Shown: in pieces, positions 1-8,707 of the stretch
How positions within the stretch are numbered: position 1 is the first letter of the stretch
Layout: the number at the start of each line of letters is the position of its first letter
NCBI GenBank assembly: GCA_965230605.1
Contig: CBDDLD010000004.1
Span: forward strand, 1,364,001 to 1,428,000
Length of the DNA: 64,000 nt
Reading direction: 5' to 3'
From: CBDDLD01 sp965230605
GTDB lineage: Bacteria > Bacteroidota > Bacteroidia > Flavobacteriales > Flavobacteriaceae
The notes under the pieces: model-generated
What the model was told of the DNA's origin: nothing
Databases searched by the model: none
What the model saw: only the letters and a program-made list of their open reading frames with translations
Made by a program: the position numbers and the translations under genes

Positions 1-444
1 ACCGGAGAGACTTTTGGTTATTTCATGGAAGATATTTTAATTCTATTAATCGCTTTTGCTCTGTGGCCAAGAGATCGATTTACGTTGTCATTTAAACCAT
101 CAACTTTTTCAAATATTTTGGCAAGAATGGTAAAATTGTTCGATTTTGATAACCGCATCAGTATTAAATGTTCATCGGAACAAGCATCACGATACAGCGT
201 GAATATAGAAGGTGAAGTATACACTAATAGATTAGCAATCATCAAGGTGTTGTTGTATACTTCCGGGTTTTACTTTCTTATTCTATTAGCAGAAATGCTG
301 ATAAGGTATCTGTTTAATGACACTCCAAAATATGTCGCTTTGTTGATACTATTTTGGATACTACTCATAGCACTAGCTCCAATTCTATTTCAAAAACTAA
401 AGGCCCGTAAATTGAGGAGAATCAATACTGCTATAGATGGTTAA
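1..444 (+). CDS. C-terminal part of an unidentified membrane protein (partial)
   Basis: The reading frame is open from base 1 (first residues TGETFGYFMED), so the gene begins outside the window and the ATG at 25 is internal. About 147 residues are visible. They contain a hydrophobic stretch near the start, a polar middle with basic residues, then two strongly hydrophobic segments close together near the end, followed by a short basic tail (QKLKARKLRR). This suggests a membrane-anchored protein with a cytoplasmic basic end. I do not recognise the family. The stop overlaps the start of the ATP-grasp gene by 8 bases (ATGGTTAA), so the two are probably translationally coupled and may act in one pathway. 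Confidence 0.7.
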   Translation, partial: TGETFGYFMEDILILLIAFALWPRDRFTLSFKPSTFSNILARMVKLFDFDNRISIKCSSEQASRYSVNIEGEVYTNRLAIIKVLLYTSGFYFLILLAEMLIRYLFNDTPKYVALLILFWILLIALAPILFQKLKARKLRRINTAIDG

Positions 445-1561
445 AACTAATAGCATATCGGTACTTATCCCTGATGGTGAACATCCACTGTTGGTTCAGG
501 TGACTTATTGCTTGTCAAGATATCGTAATATAAAGCTTTATGTGGTATCTAATAAGGCCAATATACCTATGCGCTATTCGAGGTATGTTGACCATTTTAT
601 TTATAAGCCTTATATAGATGACAAACAATGGATAGCTGATATTAATGCCATCGTTGATGAAAAGCATATTGATATCATTATGCCAGTGTATGAAGATGGC
701 ATAAGAACACTATTAAAGAACAGCTTTCTTCTAAATCATCCTGAAAAGTTAGCTCTTTTATCAACTTATGAGGACTATAATACAGCTACAAATAAGGCCT
801 TGCTGTCACAACATTTAAAAACGCATGGTATTCCTCACCCGGAAACAGAAATATTTGATAAAACTAAGAATGACACTATCACTACTGATTTATCATTTCC
901 TATTATTTTAAAACCTGCACGAGGGATTGACGGGCAGGGTATTCATATGGTAAAAGATGAAACAGCCCTAGGCGCATTATTTGAATCTATCAATGAGCTT
1001 TATGTGATTCAGGAGTATATTGAAGGTTATGATATAGATTGTAGTGTTTTATGTAAAGATGGAAACATTTTATCGCATACGATTCAAAAGGCAAATTTAT
1101 ATGAAAGTCGTGCCCACGCGCCTCCCATAGGAATTGATTTTATAGAAGAACATAAGTTGCTTGATGTCGTTGAGCCATTAATGAGAACCTTGAACTGGTC
1201 CGGGCTTGCGCATATTGACCTTCGCTATGATCAAAATACGGGCACTTTTAAAGTTATTGAGGTTAATGGACGTTTCTGGGGGTCACTAGATGCCTCAATG
1301 CAAGCCGGTGTTAATTTTGTGCATCAGTACATTCAGGTGTCACTAGGGGAGACCATAGCTTCATCTTCTTACCAAACAATTACGTATTTAAATTTAAAAG
1401 GCGTAGTAAAACAGATGAAGAAGCGACCACTCATACTTCTACGATTTAAGTTTCTAAAGCAGCATACACCTTTGTTTTTTGCGATCAAAGACCCTCTTCC
1501 CATTATCTTCCGCTTTTATAACAGAACACGTGTGAAGCTTAAGAAGGTATTTTCTAATTAA
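437..1561 (+). CDS. ATP-grasp domain protein (carboxylate-amine ligase-like)
   Basis: A 374-residue protein with the ATP-grasp fold, which joins a carboxylate to a nucleophile through an acyl-phosphate. Visible elements: an N-terminal Rossmann-like part (residues 1-110), the ATP-binding strand and glycine loop FPIILKPARGIDGQG at 154-168, the adenine-side EYIEG at 193-197, and the Mg-binding EVNGRFWG at 275-282. It resembles carbamoyl-phosphate-synthase-like stand-alone ATP-grasp enzymes that often sit in surface-polysaccharide or peptide-modification clusters; the substrate cannot be read. It overlaps the upstream membrane-protein gene by 8 bases. Its stop overlaps the stop of the convergent transporter gene by 4 bases. 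Confidence 0.85.
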   Translation: MVKTNSISVLIPDGEHPLLVQVTYCLSRYRNIKLYVVSNKANIPMRYSRYVDHFIYKPYIDDKQWIADINAIVDEKHIDIIMPVYEDGIRTLLKNSFLLNHPEKLALLSTYEDYNTATNKALLSQHLKTHGIPHPETEIFDKTKNDTITTDLSFPIILKPARGIDGQGIHMVKDETALGALFESINELYVIQEYIEGYDIDCSVLCKDGNILSHTIQKANLYESRAHAPPIGIDFIEEHKLLDVVEPLMRTLNWSGLAHIDLRYDQNTGTFKVIEVNGRFWGSLDASMQAGVNFVHQYIQVSLGETIASSSYQTITYLNLKGVVKQMKKRPLILLRFKFLKQHTPLFFAIKDPLPIIFRFYNRTRVKLKKVFSN

Positions 1562-2760
1562 GCCATCATTTTTCTGGCCTTATAGCTATTCATATAGAAC
1601 AGTATCAAGGAGATAAACCCGCAGATGGTAAACCCTATAAATAGAGGAAGTACAGAGTCTTTAACGAAACTGCCAATATAATTTGCTATAGGAACTGCCA
1701 TTACAGTTGAGATGAATCCATTTAAAGCAGCACCTACACCGGCAATATGCCCCATAGGTTCCATGGCTAATGCTCTTAAGTTTCCAAACATGAAACCTAC
1801 TGAGAAAAACTGTAGTGCAAAGAATGTAATAAGAATTGTAATGCTAGGATTCCCGGAACTATAGAGAATAACAAAGGTCAATGATATGAGGGCGTAAGAG
1901 AGCATTGATACATTGACAATCTTCTTCATTCCATAACGAACCACTAGTATACTATTAAAATAAGTAGCAAGACCCACGGAGATAGCTAAACTTGCAAATA
2001 TATATGGGAACTCTTCTGCCAGATCGTATTGTTGTTCGAAAATTTGTTGAGAGGTGCTTAAGTAAACCATAAAAGAACCCGTTATAAAACCGGATAATAA
2101 GGTATAAATAACGGCATTTCGTATTTTAAAGAAAGCAATTGTTCCTGATTTAAATATCGCTAACCTGAAAGGGATGACATGTTGAGGTTTTAGAGTTTCC
2201 GGTTGTCGCCTCCAAAACCATATCATTACCAGCGCTCCGAAGATTAGAGTAAAACCAAAAATGGCTTTCCATGTATAGAAGTTTAGTAAAAACTGTCCCA
2301 AAGTTGGAGCTATAACAGGAACTAAAATAAATACCATCACTACGATAGATAGTATTTTTGCCATATAATCACCACTGTATGAATCTCTGACCATAGCAAT
2401 ACACATGGTTCTGGGAGACGATAATCCTATACCCTGCAGAACACGCCCAAAGATCATCATCTCAAAGTTTTTTGTGGTCATGCATATAATTGAGGCAATT
2501 AAAAACACAATAAAACCCATGTATACCATAGGCTTTCTACCAAAACTATCAGATAGGGGGCCAAAAACGAGTTGCCCAAACCCAAGTCCCAGAAAAATCA
2601 TAGTGATCAGCAACTGGTTGTCATTGGTATTGGTAACGCTCAAATATTCTCCAATACGCGGTAGGGCAGGTAAAACCGCATCTATAGATAGTGCTACAAT
2701 AGACATCAATGATGCCATGAGTACCACAAATTCTAATTGTGAACGGTTTTTAGTTTGCAT
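1558..2760 (-). CDS. MFS drug-resistance transporter, Bcr/CflA family
   Basis: A 400-residue inner-membrane protein with about twelve hydrophobic segments. The signature of MFS motif A in the loop after helix 2 is clear (GQLVFGPLSDSFGRKP, residues 62-77), and the N-terminal helix has the D-x-x-LPALP pattern of the DHA1 Bcr/CflA group (SIDAVLPALPRIGEYL, 25-40). Members export drugs and small metabolites using the proton gradient. The gene is monocistronic or first after the carboxylase operon; 33 bases separate it from the carboxyltransferase gene upstream on the same strand. The exported substrate is not deducible. Confidence 0.9.
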   Translation of the reverse strand: MQTKNRSQLEFVVLMASLMSIVALSIDAVLPALPRIGEYLSVTNTNDNQLLITMIFLGLGFGQLVFGPLSDSFGRKPMVYMGFIVFLIASIICMTTKNFEMMIFGRVLQGIGLSSPRTMCIAMVRDSYSGDYMAKILSIVVMVFILVPVIAPTLGQFLLNFYTWKAIFGFTLIFGALVMIWFWRRQPETLKPQHVIPFRLAIFKSGTIAFFKIRNAVIYTLLSGFITGSFMVYLSTSQQIFEQQYDLAEEFPYIFASLAISVGLATYFNSILVVRYGMKKIVNVSMLSYALISLTFVILYSSGNPSITILITFFALQFFSVGFMFGNLRALAMEPMGHIAGVGAALNGFISTVMAVPIANYIGSFVKDSVLPLFIGFTICGFISLILFYMNSYKARKMMA

Positions 2761-2793
2761 TCAGTTACTGGTCTAGTTTATTAATGAAACGAG

Positions 2794-4335
2794 TTATAAA
2801 GGAATATTCCCGTGTTTACGATCAGGACTGTTGACCTCTTTGTTTTCAAGCATACTAAATGCTTTTATCAACTTTCTACGAGTGTCTTTTGGTAGTATCA
2901 CTTCATCAATAAAACCACGCTCAGCAGCACTGTAAGGATTAGCAAATAAGTCGGCATATTCTGCTTCCTTTTCTTTCCATTTCGCCTCTTTATCTTCGGC
3001 TGCTTGAATTTCACGCTTAAATATAATTTCTGCAGCACCTTTAGCACCCATTACAGCGATCTCAGCTGATGGCCATGCATAATTCATGTCAGAACCAATA
3101 TGCTTTGAGTTCATCACATCATAAGCACCTCCATATGCTTTTCTTGTAATTACTGTAACTCGTGGCACAGTAGCTTCACTAAAAGCATATAATAGCTTTG
3201 CACCATTGGTAATTATAGCATTCCATTCTTGGTCCGTTCCCGGTAAAAACCCTGGAACATCTTCTAGTACCAGTAGTGGAATATTAAAACTATCGCAGAA
3301 ACGCACAAAACGCGCTGCTTTTTTTGAACTATTTACGTCTAATACCCCAGCAAGTAACATAGGTTGATTGGCAACAATACCAATACTTTTTCCACCTAGT
3401 CTGGCAAAACCTACGATGATATTTTCAGCATAATCCTTATGGATTTCATAAAATGATTCTTCGTCAATAATACCGTTGATTACCTCATGCATATCATAAG
3501 GCTTATTAGCATTATCAGGGACAATGCTTGAAAGTGAGTCTCTTACTTCCTCTTTAAGATCATAACTAATGTCCAAAGGAAATTCCTTATTGCTCTGAGG
3601 CATGTAGCTAATGAGTGCTTTAATATCCTCTAGGCATTCTATATCATTGGATGAAGTGATATGTGCTACACCTGACTTTGTAGAATGTACACTTGCACCT
3701 CCGAGTTCTTCACTAGAGACTTCTTCGTTCGTTACTGTTTTAACCACATTAGGACCGGTAACAAACATGTAACTACTGTCTTCTACCATAATGGTGAAGT
3801 CGGTCATTGCCGGAGAATATACAGCACCACCGGCACAAGGCCCCATAATAGCTGATATTTGTGGAATAACACCAGAGGCTTGAACATTTCTGTAAAAGAT
3901 ATCCGCGTAGCCTCCTAATGAACGTACTCCTTCTTGAATTCTGGCACCACCAGAATCATTCAGCCCAATTAATGGCGCTCCTACATTGACAGCAAGATCC
4001 ATGATCTTGCAGATCTTTTCTGCATGTGTTTCTGAAAGAGAACCACCAAAAACAGTAAAATCTTGTGCAAAAACATATACTAACCGCCCGTTAATAGTAC
4101 CATAACCAGTAACTACACCATCACCGTAAAACTTTTGGTTTTCCATACCAAAGTCTTTTGTTCTATGTGTTACTAGGGCTCCAATTTCTTCAAAAGAACC
4201 TTCGTCCAAAAGATAATCTATTCGCTCTCTGGCGGTAAGCTTTTTCTTCTCGTGCTGCTTGTCTATTCGTGATTGTCCACCACCTAGATAGGCTTGAGTC
4301 AACTTTTCATTAAGTGCTTTTATTTTATCGTCCAT
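2794..4335 (-). CDS. acyl-CoA carboxylase, carboxyltransferase (beta) subunit
   Basis: A 513-residue biotin-dependent carboxyltransferase of the propionyl-CoA carboxylase beta / methylmalonyl-CoA 12S type. It transfers carboxyl from carboxybiotin to an acyl-CoA. Seen: N-terminal KLTARERIDYLLDEGSF (32-48), the oxyanion-hole glycines of the N half (GLNDSGGARIQEGV, 124-137, and GPCAGGAVYSPA, 165-176), and the matching C-half loop around RKAYGGAYDVM. Full family length. Last gene of a three-gene operon with biotin carboxylase and the biotin carrier; it overlaps the biotin carboxylase gene by 11 bases. Propionyl-CoA is the most likely substrate, but acetyl-CoA or another acyl-CoA cannot be excluded from sequence alone. 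Confidence 0.93.
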   Translation of the reverse strand: MDDKIKALNEKLTQAYLGGGQSRIDKQHEKKKLTARERIDYLLDEGSFEEIGALVTHRTKDFGMENQKFYGDGVVTGYGTINGRLVYVFAQDFTVFGGSLSETHAEKICKIMDLAVNVGAPLIGLNDSGGARIQEGVRSLGGYADIFYRNVQASGVIPQISAIMGPCAGGAVYSPAMTDFTIMVEDSSYMFVTGPNVVKTVTNEEVSSEELGGASVHSTKSGVAHITSSNDIECLEDIKALISYMPQSNKEFPLDISYDLKEEVRDSLSSIVPDNANKPYDMHEVINGIIDEESFYEIHKDYAENIIVGFARLGGKSIGIVANQPMLLAGVLDVNSSKKAARFVRFCDSFNIPLLVLEDVPGFLPGTDQEWNAIITNGAKLLYAFSEATVPRVTVITRKAYGGAYDVMNSKHIGSDMNYAWPSAEIAVMGAKGAAEIIFKREIQAAEDKEAKWKEKEAEYADLFANPYSAAERGFIDEVILPKDTRRKLIKAFSMLENKEVNSPDRKHGNIPL

Positions 4336-5782
4336 TATTTGGCAGTCTTAATTGTTTTTGGTCTTCTAAATAGTGTAGTATAGCAATATGTGCTGCTATT
4401 TCTGCTTCATTCTGTATACTCTCTTCTAAATATTTTGGAGCATAATATTTCTTCACAAAGTGGGTGTCAAAATTTCCTGACTTGAAAGCGTCGTGCTCGC
4501 ACACAAAACGACCGAAAGGAAGTGTCGTTTCAACACCTTTTATTTTATAGGCATCAATAGCTTTTATCATTAACTGTATGGCTTCTTGACGCGTAGGGGC
4601 GTAAGTGATTAGCTTTGATAGCATTGGGTCGTAATAGATAGGGATATCCATACCTTGTTCGAAACCATTATCTACACGGATACCGTCACCAACCGGTAAC
4701 TGATACTTTTCTAAATGGCCAACACTTGGTAGGAAATCATTCATAGGGTCTTCAGCATAAACACGAAGCTCAAGGGCATGACCTTCAATATTAAGATCAT
4801 TTTGAGTCACCGGTAATACTTCGCCACGTGCGACTCGTATTTGTAACTCTACTAAATCTACCCCGGCAATAATCTCCGTGACCGGATGCTCCACCTGAAG
4901 TCGTGTATTCATTTCCAGAAAATAGAAATTGTGATTTTCATCCAGAAGGAATTCAACAGTACCTGCACCAATATAATCACATGACTTAGCCACATTAATA
5001 GCGGCTTGTCCCATAGCTTCTCTTAGTTCAGGAGTCAATACAGAGGATGGTGCTTCTTCAACCACTTTCTGATGGCGACGTTGAATACTACACTCGCGCT
5101 CAAAAAGGTGGATCACATTACCATGCGTATCTGCCATTACCTGAATTTCTATATGCCTTGGCGAAGCTACATACTTCTCTATAAATACAGATCCATCACC
5201 GAATGCTGAAGTAGCTTCACTAATAGCTCTATTCATTTGAGATTCTAAATCGTCTTCTTTTTCTACAATGCGCATACCCTTACCACCACCTCCGGCAGAT
5301 GCTTTGATGAGTATAGGGAAACCGATCTCTTTGGCAATCTTCTTAGCTTTTTCTACATCTGTTATGGCTTCATCAATACCGGGAACCATTGGAATATCAT
5401 AAGCCTTTACAGTTTCTTTGGCCGCTAGCTTACTACCCATCACTTTAATTGCCTTAGAACGTGGGCCGATAAATGTTACGTTATGCTTTTCACAGAGTTC
5501 TGCAAAATCTGCATTTTCACTCAAGAATCCATAACCGGGATGAATAGCATCCACATTTAAAGATTTTGCAACTTCAATAATCTTATCTGCTCTTAAATAG
5601 GATGCGTTAGAAGGCGCTTCACCAACGCAGACAGCTTCATCTGCATATTTTACATGCGGCGCATTTCTATCAACTTCAGAAAAAATAGCTACAGTCTTAA
5701 TCCCCATTTTCTTAGCGGTACTCATCACTCGAATAGCAATTTCCCCACGGTTAGCTACTAATATTTTTTGCATCTTACTCAA
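4325..5782 (-). CDS. accC: biotin carboxylase subunit of acyl-CoA carboxylase
   Basis: A 485-residue ATP-grasp biotin carboxylase that carboxylates the carrier-bound biotin with bicarbonate and ATP. Motifs: KILVANRGEIAIR near the N-terminus, HPGYGFLSEN at 81-90, the ATP glycine loop KASAGGGGKGMRIV at 160-173, and MNTRLQVEHPVTE in the catalytic centre. Length fits a free-standing biotin carboxylase plus a short C-terminal extension, without a fused biotinyl domain, which is instead encoded just upstream. The start could be residue 1 or the second methionine (residue 4). It overlaps the carrier gene by 8 bases and the carboxyltransferase gene by 11, so all three are made from one transcript. 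Confidence 0.93.
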   Translation of the reverse strand: MSKMQKILVANRGEIAIRVMSTAKKMGIKTVAIFSEVDRNAPHVKYADEAVCVGEAPSNASYLRADKIIEVAKSLNVDAIHPGYGFLSENADFAELCEKHNVTFIGPRSKAIKVMGSKLAAKETVKAYDIPMVPGIDEAITDVEKAKKIAKEIGFPILIKASAGGGGKGMRIVEKEDDLESQMNRAISEATSAFGDGSVFIEKYVASPRHIEIQVMADTHGNVIHLFERECSIQRRHQKVVEEAPSSVLTPELREAMGQAAINVAKSCDYIGAGTVEFLLDENHNFYFLEMNTRLQVEHPVTEIIAGVDLVELQIRVARGEVLPVTQNDLNIEGHALELRVYAEDPMNDFLPSVGHLEKYQLPVGDGIRVDNGFEQGMDIPIYYDPMLSKLITYAPTRQEAIQLMIKAIDAYKIKGVETTLPFGRFVCEHDAFKSGNFDTHFVKKYYAPKYLEESIQNEAEIAAHIAILHYLEDQKQLRLPNNGR

Positions 5783-6251
5783 ATTCGATTAATAATTGAT
5801 TTTTTTCAACAGCATCACCTTTGGAAGCTTGAATGGATTTTATAACACCATCTCTTGGCGATGTGATCACATTTTCCATTTTCATAGCCTCAAGGATCAA
5901 TAGGCTATCTCCCTCATTGATTGTATCTCCGGCACTTGCAGTAATTTCCAATATAAGACCTGGCATAGGGGCTTTTATTGAATTTACTTTTTTTGAAGCA
6001 CCAAGCGCAAACCCCATTGCCTCAATCTGTTGGTCTAAAGCATCTGAAATGACAACCTTATATTCTGTATTATTAACTTTTATGCGATAAGATTTTGATA
6101 AAAAATCAGATTCAATTACTGATGTATCTATAGATTGTTGATGATGTATGACGTGATAATTATCAGCAGTTGTTTTGATGATGTCTAAATCTTTGAGAGC
6201 ATCTTCATTGATCTCAAAAGTTCTAGAATCATTTACTTTTACTTTATACAT
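5775..6251 (-). CDS. biotin carboxyl carrier protein (biotin/lipoyl attachment domain)
   Basis: A 158-residue carrier with a C-terminal biotinyl domain (about residues 88-158). The biotin attachment site is EAMKMEN with Lys124. The hairpin APMPGLILEI lies before it and a KGDAVEKNQLL turn after it, as in pyruvate/propionyl carboxylase carriers. The N-terminal ~85 residues are a separate domain that probably docks to the carboxylase. First gene of the operon; a -7 promoter box lies 30 bases upstream. Biotin is presumably added by a BirA-type ligase encoded elsewhere. Confidence 0.93.
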   Translation of the reverse strand: MYKVKVNDSRTFEINEDALKDLDIIKTTADNYHVIHHQQSIDTSVIESDFLSKSYRIKVNNTEYKVVISDALDQQIEAMGFALGASKKVNSIKAPMPGLILEITASAGDTINEGDSLLILEAMKMENVITSPRDGVIKSIQASKGDAVEKNQLLIEFE

Positions 6252-6281
6252 TAAGGAACTGTTTTACAGATTTTTGTTTTG

Positions 6282-6309
6282 CAAAATTAACCAATTATAT
6301 ACTGGCAAA
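6282..6309 (-). promoter_or_regulatory. promoter of the acyl-CoA carboxylase operon
   Basis: Read on the minus strand, TAATTTTG at 6289-6282 matches the Bacteroidota -7 consensus TAnnTTTG exactly. TTTG at 6309-6306 lies 16 bases upstream of it, slightly short for a -33 box. The leader to the ATG at 6251 would be about 25-30 bases. This is inferred from consensus only. Confidence 0.6.
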
Positions 6310-6320
6310 TGAAAAATAAT

Positions 6321-6998
6321 TTAGGGTTTAAATTTTGAGTTTTTCTGATGGGTCTTTATGGCTTTTCTTGAAAGAACAATAGCAACTATTAGTGATACGA
6401 AAGCTCCGGTAGAAATGCCTGGTATGAAATCTATAAATAAAAAGAAATCATAAGCGCCATGGAACATAACGGCTAGAAATAGACCATATAGATTCAGCTT
6501 TACTCTATTATTAGAAAACTTGGCTTTACCCATAAAATACCCCATGAGTATACCGAATGTAGCATGTGCAGGCACTGCAGTAAATGCTCTTACTAAGGCC
6601 GTAGTGTAGCCACCATTCATTACATACATGATGTTTTCTGTTGCCGCAAAACCCATAGATACCATAACGGCATACACAATACCATCATAGGGTTCATTGA
6701 ATGCCTTTTTGGGTTGGGCATAATATCTGACAATAACATACTTACTAAACTCTTCGGTAAGTGCTACAACCACAAAAGCTTGGATGAACTGTTGCCATAC
6801 GCTATACTCATCTACTAGTGGGATTAAATTCCCCGTAATTATGTACAAGCCTATAGTTATGAGTATACTAAGAATAGCACCCATAAAAAAACTTGCTAAG
6901 AGCAATCCCGGGGGTTCTTTTTCATACTTATCTTGTATGTAGATATACAAAATGATGATGAGTACAGGAGCTACAGCAAATAGGATTAAATTAGCCAT
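6321..6998 (-). CDS. PrsW family intramembrane metalloprotease
   Basis: A 225-residue polytopic membrane protein of the PrsW/CAAX-protease superfamily. Catalytic signatures are present in order: TEEFSK (EExxK, 82-86), FAATEN (FAxxE, 117-121), His145 in the HATFG segment, and HGAYD (HxxxD, 180-184). In Bacillus PrsW starts regulated proteolysis of an anti-sigma factor. Here two sigma/anti-sigma units lie far away in the window, so no specific target can be named. The gene overlaps the upstream NUDIX gene by 8 bases and belongs to a four-gene run ending here. Confidence 0.9.
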   Translation of the reverse strand: MANLILFAVAPVLIIILYIYIQDKYEKEPPGLLLASFFMGAILSILITIGLYIITGNLIPLVDEYSVWQQFIQAFVVVALTEEFSKYVIVRYYAQPKKAFNEPYDGIVYAVMVSMGFAATENIMYVMNGGYTTALVRAFTAVPAHATFGILMGYFMGKAKFSNNRVKLNLYGLFLAVMFHGAYDFFLFIDFIPGISTGAFVSLIVAIVLSRKAIKTHQKNSKFKP

Positions 6999-7545
6999 CT
7001 ATTGATTTTATGGTATTAAGTACAAATTCGTAATAAGCCTTGTTACTGGCAATAAAGTGATTGTCATCTCCACAATGCTCCACTAAAGTTTCAAACTCTG
7101 AAATTGAAACCAACTTCAAAGCTTCTACTTCATTAGGTTGTGGTCTTAATTGATCTAATCCGACCTCTAGCTTTGTCACATACACATGATGAAATTCATA
7201 ATCCTTTATAGTTCCATTAGCATATACAGACTCATGTTTATGAATACCAACTTTGTTTAGCCTTTTAGGATTTAATTGCAATCCTATTTCCTCATAAGTT
7301 TCTCTCACTGCTGCGGCTTCAAAACTTTCGCCTGCATCGATATGACCCGCAACGGATACATCCCATAATAAAGGATGGATCTTTTTTTTATGAGATCGCT
7401 GCTGTAACAGGATGTCTTTTTCTTTTGTATACAGCCACAAGTGAATTGTGTTATGATACCATCCATTTTTATGGATTTCAGACTTTAATGCTGTTCTGCC
7501 AGTCGCATTACCTTGCTCGTCTACGATATCAATTAGTTCATCCAT
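6991..7545 (-). CDS. NUDIX hydrolase, IDI/YfcD-like
   Basis: A 184-residue protein with an exact Nudix box, G-x5-E-x7-REUxEExGU, starting GHIDAGE and ending RETYEEIGL (residues 67-89), which binds metal and hydrolyses nucleoside-diphosphate-linked substrates. The N-terminal DELIDIVDEQGNATG and the NGWYHNTIHLWLY strand are typical of the subgroup related to isopentenyl-diphosphate isomerase and E. coli YfcD. An isomerase role is less likely than hydrolase, but substrate is unknown. It overlaps the neighbouring genes on both sides by 8 bases. Confidence 0.9.
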   Translation of the reverse strand: MDELIDIVDEQGNATGRTALKSEIHKNGWYHNTIHLWLYTKEKDILLQQRSHKKKIHPLLWDVSVAGHIDAGESFEAAAVRETYEEIGLQLNPKRLNKVGIHKHESVYANGTIKDYEFHHVYVTKLEVGLDQLRPQPNEVEALKLVSISEFETLVEHCGDDNHFIASNKAYYEFVLNTIKSIDG

Positions 7546-8707
7546 TTATTGGTTTTAAAACAGTGGAAATACAATCGACTAACTTTTCAAAATCTTTAGA
7601 GGTGTTATAAAAATGACACGACAAGCGTATATAACGTCCTCTAAACGATACATAAATGTTAGCTTCTGCGAGTTGTGTTTTTAAATGTTGAACATCGATA
7701 CCTTCAGGCAACTCAATACCAAATAGGTGCTTTGCTCTTTCTTCCGGATTACGAATGCTGAAACCTAAACCTTTTAGATCATCCATGGCCTTCTTAGTGA
7801 TATGATAGCAATAGTCTTGAAGCTCTTGCGGGCGAAACTTTAAAACTTCTTTTAAAGCCTCAATTTGCATTCTTATGTATATAAAGCTTCCGTTTTCTCC
7901 AACGGTATATCTATTAGCCAAAGGTTTATATTCCGGTTGATAGTTGGTGAGCCCGGATAAATTTTCGCTATTTAATCGGTTAGACCAATTCTCTTCAATT
8001 GGAATACCACCATCAAAATAAGAACCATAATAAGCATAGGCACATCCATAAGGTCCAAATAACCACTTATAACCTGCACAGACCAGAGCATCAGGGTCGA
8101 TCTCTTCAATAGAGAAGGGGAGCGCCCCAATAGATTGACTGCCATCTACAATTAGCAAGGCATTGTGCTCTCGTGTTTTTTGCCGAATAGCTGCAAGATT
8201 AAAGATGGTGCCATTGGCCCAATGTATATTGCCAAGTGCTACTAAAGCTGTTTTATCTGTAATGGCTTCCATTATGGCATCATTCCATCTGTTACCAAAA
8301 TCGGTTTTGGTGTCCGGTGCTTTGATGACTATTAGCTTGGCGCCATATTGTTTTACTAGCTTTTTCCAGATATAGACATTGCTAGGAAATTGTTCCTCAA
8401 TAATGATGACTTCATCATCTGGATTGAGCTTCACGTTATTAGCAACGTTTGCTAATCCATAAGAGACTGAGGGTATAGTTGCGATTCGATTATAATCTTC
8501 CGCACCTATTAGTTCAGCAAATAGTTTTTTAACGGCTATTACCGGCTCAAAAAAGTCCGATGATGGAATTTTATAAGGTCTACTTTTTTTAATTACGGCA
8601 TCAATACCTGCTTTTTCTACAGACTTAAATGAGGGTGATAAACTCGCTATGTTCAAATATGTGATGTCCTCCAGGATATCAAAAAGATGTCTTTTATCTT
8701 CAGTCAT
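7538..8707 (-). CDS. class V aminotransferase (cysteine desulfurase-like fold)
   Basis: A 389-residue PLP enzyme of fold type I. The PLP-contacting aspartate is in IVDGSQSIGAL (Asp188) and the Schiff-base lysine in CAGYKWLFGPYG (Lys214). There is no conserved C-terminal cysteine loop like that of IscS/NifS, so a desulfurase role is doubtful; isopenicillin-epimerase-like or other aminotransferase/lyase activity fits better. The ATG overlaps the stop of the upstream M42 peptidase in a TAATG arrangement, and its 3' end overlaps the NUDIX gene by 8 bases. The real substrate is unknown. Confidence 0.85.
   Translation of the reverse strand: MTEDKRHLFDILEDITYLNIASLSPSFKSVEKAGIDAVIKKSRPYKIPSSDFFEPVIAVKKLFAELIGAEDYNRIATIPSVSYGLANVANNVKLNPDDEVIIIEEQFPSNVYIWKKLVKQYGAKLIVIKAPDTKTDFGNRWNDAIMEAITDKTALVALGNIHWANGTIFNLAAIRQKTREHNALLIVDGSQSIGALPFSIEEIDPDALVCAGYKWLFGPYGCAYAYYGSYFDGGIPIEENWSNRLNSENLSGLTNYQPEYKPLANRYTVGENGSFIYIRMQIEALKEVLKFRPQELQDYCYHITKKAMDDLKGLGFSIRNPEERAKHLFGIELPEGIDVQHLKTQLAEANIYVSFRGRYIRLSCHFYNTSKDFEKLVDCISTVLKPING

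Noticed and set aside
7538..8707. Cysteine desulfurase
   Set aside because: It has the class V fold and Schiff-base lysine but lacks the catalytic cysteine loop present in the enzyme at 25042.
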